NCBI GenBank assembly: GCA_966186435.1
Contig: CBIFWW010000073.1
Location: forward strand, 1 to 16,487
Direction of reading: 5' to 3'
Origin: CBIFWW01 sp966186435
GTDB lineage: Bacteria; Pseudomonadota; Gammaproteobacteria; Enterobacterales; Enterobacteriaceae
Length of the DNA: 16,487 nt
Shown: one piece after another, positions 1-7,287 of the stretch
Position numbering within the stretch: the first letter of the stretch is position 1
Layout of the letters: each line of letters begins with the position of its first letter
Notes under the pieces: generated by a model
Seen by the model: the letters and a program-made list of their open reading frames with translations, nothing else
Databases searched by the model: none
Told to the model about the DNA's origin: nothing
Translations under genes and position numbers: made by a program

Positions 1-77
1 CAAATAATCTATCAATGTTATTAACCATTTTTAAAAACAAAGCAACATATTGTGAGCGTTGCTATTTTCTTTTATCG

Positions 78-107
78 TAGACGACCATTTACAGCTCATG
101 ATATAAT
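78..107 (+). promoter_or_regulatory. Probable sigma70 promoter of yeeN
   Basis: A perfect TATAAT at 102-107 is preceded, after an 18-base spacer, by TAGACG at 78-83 (four of six matches to TTGACA). It lies about 70 bases upstream of the yeeN start in A+T-rich DNA. The -10 box is strong and the -35 box weak. No operator was recognised. Confidence 0.5.
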
Positions 108-176
108 ACGTCGGAAAAACATGCGGGTTTTTTAACCTGGTGTTAAACTAAATACATTGCCGAGGAGACTGTTCCA

Positions 177-896
177 GTGGGACGTAAATGGGCCAACATT
201 GTTGCCAAAAAAACCGCCAAAGACGGTGCAACATCTAACGTATATGCAAAATTCGGTGTAGAAATTTATGCTGCTGCTAAACAAGGTGATCCCGATCCAG
301 AATTGAACTCCTCTTTAAAGTTCGTTATTGAACGTGCTAAGCAGGCCCAGGTTCCAAAACACGTTATTGATAAAGCCATTGAAAAAGCTAAAGGCGGCGG
401 GGATGAAACCTTCGTGCCAGGCCGTTATGAAGGCTTTGGCCCGAATGGTTCAATGGTTATTGCTGAAACCTTGACCTCAAATGTTAACCGTACTATTGCC
501 AATGTTCGCGATATTTTCAATAAAAAGAAGGGCAACATCGGCGCAGCAGGTTCTGTCAGCTATATGTTTGACAATACCGGGGTGATTGTATTTAAGGGCA
601 CCGATCCTGACCGTATTTTTGAAGTTTTGCTTGATGCGGAAGTGGATGTTCGCGATGTAACCGAGGATGAAGGCAACATCGTTATTTATACTGAATATAC
701 TGACCTGCATAAAGGTATTGCCGCGCTGAAAGCAATTGGCATTACTGAGTTCTCGACAACAGAATTAGAATTGATTGCTCAAACAGAAGTAGAGCTTTCA
801 CCAGAAGATTTAGCTATTTTTGAAGGTCTGGTTGATGGCCTTGAAGCTGATGACGATGTTCAGAAAGTGTATCATAACGTCGCAAACCTTCATTAA
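177..896 (+). CDS. yeeN: YeeN, YebC/TACO1-family protein
   Basis: This 239-residue protein begins MGRKWANIVAKK and matches E. coli YeeN almost throughout as I recall it; the length is as expected (about 238). The YebC/PmpR/TACO1 family was long annotated as transcriptional regulators; members are now linked to translation, including relief of ribosome stalling on proline-rich stretches. Whether YeeN itself does this is not shown by the sequence. The typical family stretches are visible: the basic N-terminus, GRYEGFGPNGSMVIAE near residue 82, NVNRTIANVR near 102 and GSVSYMF near 125. The start is GTG, preceded by a strong GAGGAGA ribosome-binding site at 162-168. Its codons are more A/T-rich than those of genes further right. 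A hairpin follows the stop. Confidence 0.93.
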   Translation: MGRKWANIVAKKTAKDGATSNVYAKFGVEIYAAAKQGDPDPELNSSLKFVIERAKQAQVPKHVIDKAIEKAKGGGDETFVPGRYEGFGPNGSMVIAETLTSNVNRTIANVRDIFNKKKGNIGAAGSVSYMFDNTGVIVFKGTDPDRIFEVLLDAEVDVRDVTEDEGNIVIYTEYTDLHKGIAALKAIGITEFSTTELELIAQTEVELSPEDLAIFEGLVDGLEADDDVQKVYHNVANLH

Positions 897-903
897 ATAT
901 TAA

Positions 904-930
904 AGGAATCTGCCTTTGTGGCAGATTCCT
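904..930 (+). terminator. Hairpin after yeeN
   Basis: AGGAATCTGCC (904-914) and its exact reverse complement (920-930) form a perfect 11-bp stem with a 5-base loop, starting 8 bases after the yeeN stop. The run after the stem (GATTAATAAG) is A+T-rich but not a T-tract, so it is either a weak intrinsic terminator or a 3'-end stabilising hairpin. The rest of the gap up to yajD (931-1188) holds no recognisable gene. It does contain runs of C (about 1003-1016). Confidence 0.6.
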
Positions 931-1188
931 GATTAATAAGATCATCAGCTAGAATATTCAAATAGCGTGGTGAGCTTAATATTGACGAGTATCAACCTTA
1001 TTCCCCCCCTGCCCCCACCATTAGGGAAAATCACTGATTTTTCCGCCAGCACTTCGCCGAGATAAAACTGTTGGGCATCGAGCAACAACCTTCGGTGATA
1101 GAACACTGTGAAAAATCCCCCCGTTAACCTGTGGGTGAGATATATTGATGGGATACATCGAATCATCACTTTGTAACAGGTAATTGTC

Positions 1189-1533
1189 ATGGCTCTAATC
1201 CCTAGAAACTATGCCCGGCTGGAAAGCGGCTATCGTGAGAAAGCGTTAAAAATCTACCCTTGGGTTTGTGGCCGTTGTTCCAGGGAGTTTGTTTACTCTA
1301 ATCTGCGAGAACTAACGGTGCATCACATCGATCACGATCACACCAATAACCCTGAAGATGGCAGCAACTGGGAGCTTTTGTGCCTCTATTGCCACGATCA
1401 TGAACATTCAAAATACACCGAAGCCGATCAATACGGCACGCGGGTAGTAGCCGGTGAGGATGCCCAAAAGGATGTGGGTGCCGCCACTTATAACCCGTTT
1501 GCCGATTTAAAATCGATGCTGAATAAAAAATAA
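1189..1533 (+). CDS. yajD: YajD, small HNH-domain protein
   Basis: This 114-residue protein is nearly identical to E. coli YajD (about 115) as recalled. It shows an HNH fold with a structural zinc site: Cys27-x-x-Cys30 and Cys65-x-x-Cys68 flank the HNH core His45-His46-x-Asp48, Asn60 and His69. The family resembles HNH endonucleases, but YajD has no established substrate or role, so nuclease activity is only a family-level inference. The ATG is chosen because it gives the conserved N-terminus; an AGG lies eight bases before it. The gene ends about 30 bases before a strong terminator and looks monocistronic. Confidence 0.92.
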   Translation: MALIPRNYARLESGYREKALKIYPWVCGRCSREFVYSNLRELTVHHIDHDHTNNPEDGSNWELLCLYCHDHEHSKYTEADQYGTRVVAGEDAQKDVGAATYNPFADLKSMLNKK

Positions 1534-1566
1534 ACCCAGTCCCATACGCTGGTAGGCATCAGTCAC

Positions 1567-1592
1567 AATCCACGCCAAGGCGTGGATTTTTT
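1567..1592 (+). terminator. Rho-independent terminator after yajD
   Basis: AATCCACGCC (1567-1576) pairs perfectly with GGCGTGGATT (1579-1588), followed by a six-T run (1587-1592). Formally the loop is two bases, so the closing pairs probably open. It sits 34 bases past the yajD stop and isolates yajD from yaiL. Confidence 0.85.
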
Positions 1593-1642
1593 ACACCGTT
1601 AACACGTCACGACTTAGCGCTACGCCCTGCTAAAATTACAGG

Positions 1643-1648
1643 TATAAT
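1643..1648 (+). promoter_or_regulatory. Candidate -10 box for yaiL
   Basis: A perfect TATAAT lies 33 bases before the yaiL ATG and downstream of the yajD terminator, where a promoter is required. No convincing -35 hexamer is seen at 16-18 bases spacing, so an activator or a weak promoter is possible. A run of six C follows immediately. Confidence 0.4.
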
Positions 1649-1681
1649 CCCCCCAAATTTTAGAACGGGTCTACAGAAAAG

Positions 1682-2215
1682 ATGGCAAAACTATCCCTAC
1701 AAGAGCAGCTGCTTCAGGCCGGCCTGGTGAGCAGCAAGAAGATGGCCAAAGTGCAGCGCACCGCTAAAAAATCCCGGGTACAGGCCCGTGAAGCCCGTGA
1801 AGCGGTTGAAGAGAACAAAAAAGCCCAGATTGAGCGCGATAAGCAACTGAGCGAACAACAAAAGCAGGCTATGTTGGCTAAAGAATATAAGGCTCAGGTG
1901 AAGCAACTGATTGAGATGAACCGTATTGTGATCAGCCGGGGCAATATTGATTTCAACTTTACTGATGGCAACCTGATTAAGCGTATCGAAGTGGACAAAA
2001 CTACCCAAGCCCAGTTGATCAGTGGCCGCCTGGCGATTGCCCGCCTGGAAGTGAATGGTAAAAATGAATATGCCATTATCCCGGCAGTGGTGGCGGATAA
2101 AATCGCCCAGCGCGACGCCAATAGCATCGTGTTAAACAGCACCCTTAGCCAGGAAGAGCAGGATGAAGACGATCCGTATGCCGACTTTAAGGTGCCAGAC
2201 GATCTGATGTGGTAA
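1682..2215 (+). CDS. yaiL: YaiL, DUF2058 family protein
   Basis: This 177-residue protein matches E. coli YaiL (about 179) from MAKLSLQEQLLQAGLV to the acidic end DPYADFKVPDDLMW. Residues about 18-75 are rich in Lys, Glu, Gln and Arg with heptad-like spacing and should form a long charged helix or coiled coil. Residues about 80-150 form a compact mixed domain. The family is annotated as nucleoprotein or polynucleotide-associated from its basic helix; the actual function is unknown. The ATG fits the family start, although the ribosome-binding site (AGAAAAG) is weak. It converges on the pseudouridine synthase gene with only 9 bases between the two stops and no terminator in between. Confidence 0.92.
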   Translation: MAKLSLQEQLLQAGLVSSKKMAKVQRTAKKSRVQAREAREAVEENKKAQIERDKQLSEQQKQAMLAKEYKAQVKQLIEMNRIVISRGNIDFNFTDGNLIKRIEVDKTTQAQLISGRLAIARLEVNGKNEYAIIPAVVADKIAQRDANSIVLNSTLSQEEQDEDDPYADFKVPDDLMW

Positions 2216-2224
2216 ACCACTGCG

Positions 2225-2923
2225 TCAGAAGGGGCTTGGGTTTCTCGCCCGTATCCCTTCCCCACTAATGGGATGGATAAAGTCCAGTTCACTGGCATGG
2301 AGCATCAAACGCGGGGCCGCCCCGGCCCCCGGGAATTCCCGCCCACCGTATAAATCACAGCCTAAAATCGGGTGCCCCAGATACTGGCAGTGAATACGCA
2401 ACTGATGAGTCCGCCCGGTTTCCGGGGTAAGCGCCACCCGGCTCACTGGCAATGACACGCCGTCCTCACCCTTCCACCACACGTGCTCAATCACCCGATA
2501 ATGGGAACGCGCCGCTTTACCGCTGATCGCTGAGATCGACATCCGGGGAAATAACGCCGGATCTTTGGCAATCGACGCGTCTATCACCCCTTCATCATGC
2601 TCCAGGTGCCCACACAACAAAGCGATGTAACCTTTGGTTACTGCCCGCTGGCTAAATTGGTGGCATAGGGCCGCATTGATCGCCTTGTTAAGTGCCACCA
2701 CCATCAGACCGGAAGTACCAAAATCAAGGCGGTGCACCAGGGTGCAGCCGGGAAACTGTTGCACCAGCCTAAAATGCACCGAATCAAAATTGAGGGCATT
2801 TTTGCCCGAAAGGCTCAGCAAGCCGCCGGGCTTATTGATCAGCAGCAGGTGCTGATCCTGAAACAAGATCTCAATCTGCTCGTGGCACGGTGGCGCAATA
2901 AAAGTATCGATAATGGCTGACAT
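2225..2923 (-). CDS. RluA-family RNA pseudouridine synthase
   Basis: The enzyme isomerises uridine to pseudouridine in rRNA or tRNA. The family signature HRLDFGTSGLMVVA contains the catalytic Asp (residue 67 from this start), followed later by the substrate-pocket motif TGRTHQLRIH and LGHPILGCDLYGG. There is no N-terminal S4 domain, so it resembles RluA/TruC-type synthases rather than RluC/RluD. It is clearly not E. coli RluA itself, and the modified base cannot be told from sequence. The start is uncertain: ATGs at 2923 and 2929 and one at 2992 (255 residues) are all in frame, and none has a clear ribosome-binding site. I prefer 2923 because family similarity begins soon after it. Confidence 0.85.
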   Translation of the reverse strand: MSAIIDTFIAPPCHEQIEILFQDQHLLLINKPGGLLSLSGKNALNFDSVHFRLVQQFPGCTLVHRLDFGTSGLMVVALNKAINAALCHQFSQRAVTKGYIALLCGHLEHDEGVIDASIAKDPALFPRMSISAISGKAARSHYRVIEHVWWKGEDGVSLPVSRVALTPETGRTHQLRIHCQYLGHPILGCDLYGGREFPGAGAAPRLMLHASELDFIHPISGEGIRARNPSPF

Positions 2924-2992
2924 CAGCATGCCCGAAGGAACCAGGGGAAGCGGATGATAACCCATTCCCCTCGCATAGCTGAGATTTATCAT

Positions 2993-3019
2993 CCAGACTT
3001 AACCAAAGACATAGTCTGG
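2993..3019. repeat. Inverted repeat between divergent genes
   Basis: CCAGACT (2993-2999) is repeated in exact inverse as AGTCTGG (3013-3019). The repeat lies in the gap between the divergent pseudouridine synthase and cold-shock-domain genes. It could be a regulator site or a small hairpin; no known motif was matched. Confidence 0.4.
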
Positions 3020-3083
3020 GCAGGCAATGTGCATTACACTGCGCGCTGCAAAAGTTAGGTCAATAACGATTAGGTAGGCAGTC

Positions 3084-3569
3084 ATGGCGATGAACGGAAC
3101 AATCACAACGTGGTTTAAAGATAAAGGTTTTGGATTTATCAAAGATGAAAACGGGGATAACCGTTATTTTCATGTGATTAAGGTCGCCAACCCTGATCTG
3201 ATCAAGAAAGATGCTGCGGTCACTTTCGAGCCTACCACTAATAATAAGGGCTTATCCGCCTATGCGGTCAAAGTGGCCCCGGAAAGCAAAAGCATCTTTA
3301 TTGCCGGTGAACGCCTCAAACTGGCGTCAATCAAATCTTACCTGGTGTATAGCGAAGAAGTCCCGGCGGATACCCGCATTGATAAAGAAAACGCCGTGCT
3401 CTCTGTGGGGCTGTTGATGAACAGCATCAAACCCAAAACCGATATTAAGCCCGGTGATATGCGTACCCTGAAAAAACTGGCAATTACGACCTTCCAAGGT
3501 TCTACCCTGATCTTCTCCGAAGATGAGGTGGATATTGATGCCACGGTAAAAATGCTTAAAGTGAAGTAA
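3084..3569 (+). CDS. Cold-shock-domain protein with extra C-terminal domain
   Basis: This 161-residue protein starts with an OB-fold cold-shock domain (about residues 3-65). The RNP1-like motif is KGFGFI at 14-19 and the RNP2-like motif is YFHV at 28-31, the surfaces that bind single-stranded RNA or DNA. Residues about 68-161 form a second domain that I do not recognise; it begins IFIAGERLKLASIKSYLVY. Classical Csp proteins are about 70 residues, so this is not CspA-like in length. RNA binding is inferred; no target can be given. The ATG at 3084 has AGG five bases upstream and is preferred to the ATG two codons later. A terminator follows directly, so the gene is probably single. Confidence 0.8.
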   Translation: MAMNGTITTWFKDKGFGFIKDENGDNRYFHVIKVANPDLIKKDAAVTFEPTTNNKGLSAYAVKVAPESKSIFIAGERLKLASIKSYLVYSEEVPADTRIDKENAVLSVGLLMNSIKPKTDIKPGDMRTLKKLAITTFQGSTLIFSEDEVDIDATVKMLKVK

Positions 3570-3596
3570 CAGCGCTTTTGCACATTGCTTCCAATG

Positions 3597-3619
3597 CGGG
3601 CTATCTAGCCCGTTTTTTT
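3597..3619 (+). terminator. Rho-independent terminator after the cold-shock gene
   Basis: CGGGCTA (3597-3603) pairs with TAGCCCG (3606-3612), followed by seven T (3613-3619). The two-base gap means the inner pairs probably open into a larger loop. It lies 27 bases past the stop. Confidence 0.85.
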
Positions 3620-3735
3620 ATGCCTCACCGTTTCACCCACCGGCTTTTCAGCGGATAACTGCCTGAGTTTTTTTGCATTTGCAGCAGGGTTTCATTGTGT
3701 TTCGCGATCGGCTACGGAAATCGCGCTTAACCCCA

Positions 3736-3784
3736 TTGCGCCACCGGCAGCCACCGTGGATAGTGCTCCCCAATACATTTTGGG
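3736..3784 (+). promoter_or_regulatory. Candidate lacZ promoter with operator-like repeat
   Basis: TTGCGC (3736-3741), a 17-base spacer and GATAGT (3759-3764) form a weak sigma70-like promoter. The inverted repeat CCCAA-N6-TTGGG (3769-3784) would overlap its transcription start, the position of the main lac operator in E. coli. It is not the LacI operator sequence. Further upstream, at 3650-3659, AGCGGATAAC is identical to the core of E. coli lacO1. All of this is pattern matching only. Confidence 0.3.
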
Positions 3785-3805
3785 ATGGTCAATAAAGAGG
3801 GTGGT

Positions 3806-6800
3806 ATGGCGCAGCGCAGTGGTATCAGTTTCCAGCAGGTTATCGAACGCCAGGACTGGCAGGATCAGTCGGTTATTCAGGTTAATCGCCTGCCCACCCA
3901 TCCGGCTTTTAATGGCTGGCGTAATGAACAAGACGCCCGCGATGAGCGGCCCTCCCCCTGGCGGCAAAGCCTGGATGGCGAATGGCAATTTGCCCTGTAT
4001 CCCTCACCCTTTGCGGTAAACAGCCAATGGCTGGAAGCTGATCTACCCGAAGCTCGCAGCGTAGCAGTGCCTTCCAACTGGCAAATGACCGGCGATGATG
4101 CCCCAATTTATACCAATATTCGCTACCCGATCGCCACACAGGCCCCTCAGGTGCCGGAGGAGAACCCCACCGGCTGCTATTCCCGGGCCATCATCCTCAG
4201 TGAGGAATGGCTGCAATTGGGCCAGACGCGGGTGATTTTTGATGGGGTAAACTCCGCCTTTCATCTGTGGTGTAACGGCCATTGGGTGGGGTATTCAACC
4301 GATAGCCGCCTGCCGGCGGAATTCGACCTCTCCCCTTACCTGCATGCCGGGGAAAACCGCCTGTGCGCGATGGTGATGCGCTGGAGCGCCGGGACCTGGC
4401 TAGAAGACCAGGATATGTGGCGCATGAGTGGGATTTTCCGCAGCGTGGCGTTGCTGCATCTCCCTGCGGTTCAGCTGGCGGAGATGCAGATCACCCCGGA
4501 ATTAGACGCCCAGTATCGGGATGGTAATCTGGCGGTATCCCTTGGGGTGCTTGCCCCGCCAGCGGTATTATCCAGCCTGACGGTGAAAGTGGCCCTGTGG
4601 AGAGACGGCATTGAAATCGCCCATCAACAGCAGCCGTTGGGCAGCGCCATTCAGGATGAGCGCGGGGCTTATGCTGACCGGATCTCAATGGGGCTGCCTG
4701 TAAAGGAGCCAGCTTTGTGGAGCGCCGAAACGCCCCACTGCTACCGGGCGGTGGTAGCCCTGTTTCAGGGGGCGGAATTACTCCAGGCGGAGGCCTGCGA
4801 TGTGGGGTTCCGTAAAGTTGAAATTATCAACGGGTTGCTTCTGCTGAACGGAAAACCATTATTGATCCGCGGTGCCAACCGCCACGAGCACCACCCCGAG
4901 CGCGGCCAGGCCATTACCGAGGCCGACATGCTGCAAGACATTGTGCTGATGAAGCAGCACAATTTTAATGCGGTGCGCTGCTCCCATTACCCCAATGCCG
5001 ATCGCTGGTACAGCCTGTGCAACCGCTATGGGCTGTATGTGGTGGATGAATCCAATATAGAAACCCACGGCATGGTGCCGATGAAGCGCCTGGCCGATGA
5101 CTCAGCCTGGCTGGCACCGTGGAGTGCCAGGGTAACCCGGATGGTACAGGCCCATTTTAACCATCCTTCGATCATTATCTGGTCACTGGGCAACGAGTCC
5201 GGCTACGGCAGCAATCATGATGCGCTTTACAACTGGGTGAAAAAGCGCGATCCGAGCAGGCCAGTACAGTATGAAGGCGGCGGCGGGGACACCCCGGCAA
5301 CAGATATTATCTGCCCGATGTATGCCCGGGTAGACAGCGATCAGCCCTTCCCGGCGGTGCCAAAGTGGTCGATAAAAAAATGGATTGGCCTGCCCGGGGA
5401 ACAGCGGCCATTAATCCTGTGTGAATATGCCCACGCCATGGGCAATAGCCTGGGTGGGTTTGCCGATTACTGGCAGGCTTTCCGCCAGTATCCCCGCTTG
5501 CAGGGTGGTTTTGTCTGGGACTGGGCCGATCAGTCAATCCTCAAAACTTTCGATGACGGGCAGCAAGCCATGGCCTACGGCGGTGATTTTGGCGACACGC
5601 CAAACGACCGGCAGTTCTGCATGAACGGGCTGGTGGCCTCTGATCGCACGCCGCATCCTTCGCTGTTTGAAGCCCAACATGCCCAGCAGTTCTTCCAGTT
5701 TGAATTTATCAGCCAGCAGCCGCTGGTCATCCGCGCCCACAGTGAATATCTGTTCAGGGCCACCGATAACGAAGATCTGCACTGGCACATTAGCGCCTGG
5801 GGCGAAACCGTCGCTGAGGGCCATTGCCCATTAACTCTCACCCCGGGTGGGCAAGCCACTCTCACGCTGGCAGAGGGGATTCAACTGCCGGAGGGGGCTG
5901 AGGAAGTCTGGCTGACGCTGGCGGTTATCAAGCCCCAGGCCACAGCCTGGTCCCCGGCGGGCCACCGCTGCGCCTGGCAACAGTTCCCGCTGGCGGCTCC
6001 ATTGGTGGCAGCCCCGCGGTTAGCGGCGGCTACGGCACCGGTACTGGTGCAAACGCCCACCCATTTTACCGTGGAGGCCGCCGGGCAAAAATGGCAGATC
6101 GAGCGCCAGAGCGGCCTGTTAACCGGGTGGTGGTTCCACGGGGAAAATCAGCTGCGCCAGCCGCTAATGGATAATTTCACCCGCGCGCCCCTGGACAATG
6201 ATATCGGCACCAGCGAAGCCGCCAATGTCGATCCCAACGCCTGGTCTGAGCGTTGGAAAGCCGCCGGGTTGTACCAACTGCAACGGGAATGCACCGGCTG
6301 TGAGGCTTTCCAGGCCGGTGACCAGATCCACATAGCCCTGGAATGGCACTACCACACCGCAGCCGGGCTGGGGATTATCAGCCGTTGGCTGATGCGTTTT
6401 GACGGCCATGGGCAGCTTATGCTGGAGATCACCGGCCAGCGCTCCACTGCCCTTCCTGCGCTTGCGCGGGTGGGGGTACGATGCCAGGTTGTCGATCAAG
6501 GGCTGCCGGTGAGTTGGCTGGGGCTGGGGCCTCATGAGAACTACCCCGACCGCCGCAGCAGCGCCTGTTTTGGCCGCTGGTCCCTGCCGCTGGACGCAAT
6601 GAGCACTGCCTATGTGTTCCCCTCGGAAAACGGCTTACGCAGCCAGTGCCGGGCGCTGGACTGGGGCTGTTGGCAGGTGCGAGGGGATTTCCACTTCTCA
6701 GCCCAGCCTTACAGCCTGGAACAGCTGATGACCACCAGCCACTGGCACAAGCTTCAACCGGAGGATGGCGTTTGGCTCAGCTTCGATCACCAGCATATGG

Positions 6801-6898
6801 GGATCGGCGGGGATGATTCCTGGACGCCCAGCGTCCATCCTGAGTGGCTGTTAAATGACCACCGTTGGCACTATCAGCTACAGTTAAAGCTAGCCTGA
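3806..6898 (+). CDS. lacZ: Beta-galactosidase (LacZ, GH2 family)
   Basis: LacZ hydrolyses lactose to glucose and galactose in the cytoplasm and also makes allolactose. The 1030-residue product runs parallel to E. coli LacZ (1024) over its whole length, with all five domains intact. The acid/base Glu464 lies in SLGNESG and the nucleophile Glu540 in ILCEYAHAMGNS, equivalent to Glu461 and Glu537. VPSNWQM, GVNSAFHLWCNG and the C-terminal HMGIGGDDSW are also present. An in-frame ATG at 3785 is less likely: the ATG at 3806 has GAGG five bases upstream and gives an N-terminus of LacZ length. No lacI, lacY or lacA flanks it, so import and control must come from elsewhere. No terminator was seen after the stop. 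Confidence 0.96.
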   Translation: MAQRSGISFQQVIERQDWQDQSVIQVNRLPTHPAFNGWRNEQDARDERPSPWRQSLDGEWQFALYPSPFAVNSQWLEADLPEARSVAVPSNWQMTGDDAPIYTNIRYPIATQAPQVPEENPTGCYSRAIILSEEWLQLGQTRVIFDGVNSAFHLWCNGHWVGYSTDSRLPAEFDLSPYLHAGENRLCAMVMRWSAGTWLEDQDMWRMSGIFRSVALLHLPAVQLAEMQITPELDAQYRDGNLAVSLGVLAPPAVLSSLTVKVALWRDGIEIAHQQQPLGSAIQDERGAYADRISMGLPVKEPALWSAETPHCYRAVVALFQGAELLQAEACDVGFRKVEIINGLLLLNGKPLLIRGANRHEHHPERGQAITEADMLQDIVLMKQHNFNAVRCSHYPNADRWYSLCNRYGLYVVDESNIETHGMVPMKRLADDSAWLAPWSARVTRMVQAHFNHPSIIIWSLGNESGYGSNHDALYNWVKKRDPSRPVQYEGGGGDTPATDIICPMYARVDSDQPFPAVPKWSIKKWIGLPGEQRPLILCEYAHAMGNSLGGFADYWQAFRQYPRLQGGFVWDWADQSILKTFDDGQQAMAYGGDFGDTPNDRQFCMNGLVASDRTPHPSLFEAQHAQQFFQFEFISQQPLVIRAHSEYLFRATDNEDLHWHISAWGETVAEGHCPLTLTPGGQATLTLAEGIQLPEGAEEVWLTLAVIKPQATAWSPAGHRCAWQQFPLAAPLVAAPRLAAATAPVLVQTPTHFTVEAAGQKWQIERQSGLLTGWWFHGENQLRQPLMDNFTRAPLDNDIGTSEAANVDPNAWSERWKAAGLYQLQRECTGCEAFQAGDQIHIALEWHYHTAAGLGIISRWLMRFDGHGQLMLEITGQRSTALPALARVGVRCQVVDQGLPVSWLGLGPHENYPDRRSSACFGRWSLPLDAMSTAYVFPSENGLRSQCRALDWGCWQVRGDFHFSAQPYSLEQLMTTSHWHKLQPEDGVWLSFDHQHMGIGGDDSWTPSVHPEWLLNDHRWHYQLQLKLA

Positions 6899-7241
6899 GC
6901 CGGGGCGACCTATTCACCTGCTCCAGCACCATTTTTATATACCTCAGCAATGTCCAGACCGCATTGCTGGGCGGCATGGCTGAGAGGGTTGGCACTCTGG
7001 TAGATCACCCCACCTCCTCCGGGCGGGTATCAGAGGCCCTCTTCCCGTTAAGGGAGACAGATTAATAATTGTCGATTTTCGCGTTTTAAGGTCATGTATC
7101 ACCCTTGCAGCATAAAATATGCATTAATAATTAAATCACAACATTCACAAACCTATTTAGCTATTTAGCATTGAGCGCAACTAATCATGGCTTTAATTAC
7201 CTCAAAGCATATTAAGCTGGCTAGTTAATTCTCCAGGCACT
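6899..7241. other. Non-coding gap between lacZ and the MurQ-like gene
   Basis: No gene was recognised here on either strand. The first part (to about 7060) is G+C-rich like lacZ. From about 7061 the DNA turns strongly A+T-rich. It holds a 10-base direct repeat ATTAATAATT (7061-7070 and 7123-7132), a GCATA-AAA-TATGC inverted repeat (7110-7122) and a tandem CTATTTAG pair (7153-7168). It may be the scar of a lost gene; nothing readable remains, and no lacY similarity was seen. Confidence 0.5.
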
Positions 7242-7264
7242 AAAAAACCACGCCAGGGCGTGGT
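7242..7264 (-). terminator. Rho-independent terminator of the MurQ-like gene
   Basis: ACCACGCC (7247-7254) and GGCGTGGT (7257-7264) form an 8-bp stem. The six A at 7242-7247 give the T-tract on the minus strand. It lies 23 bases past the reverse-strand stop. Confidence 0.8.
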
Positions 7265-7287
7265 GTAAACTATTAGCATTATTGCCT

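Noticed and set aside
1003..1016. C-rich tract between yeeN and yajD as a phase-variation tract
   Set aside because: It is short, interrupted, outside any gene and not placed in a recognisable promoter.
3692..3988. Minus-strand 98-residue frame overlapping the lacZ start
   Set aside because: Most of it is antisense to lacZ and no family was recognised. The part in the gap (from the ATG at 3778) is only 29 codons and has no ribosome-binding site.
7034..7058. Possible lacZ terminator
   Set aside because: The stem near CTTCCC/GGGAG has only four or five pairs and no T-tract.
6865..7065. Possible lacY remnant after lacZ
   Set aside because: The 66-residue frame has no run of membrane segments and no likeness to the start of LacY.
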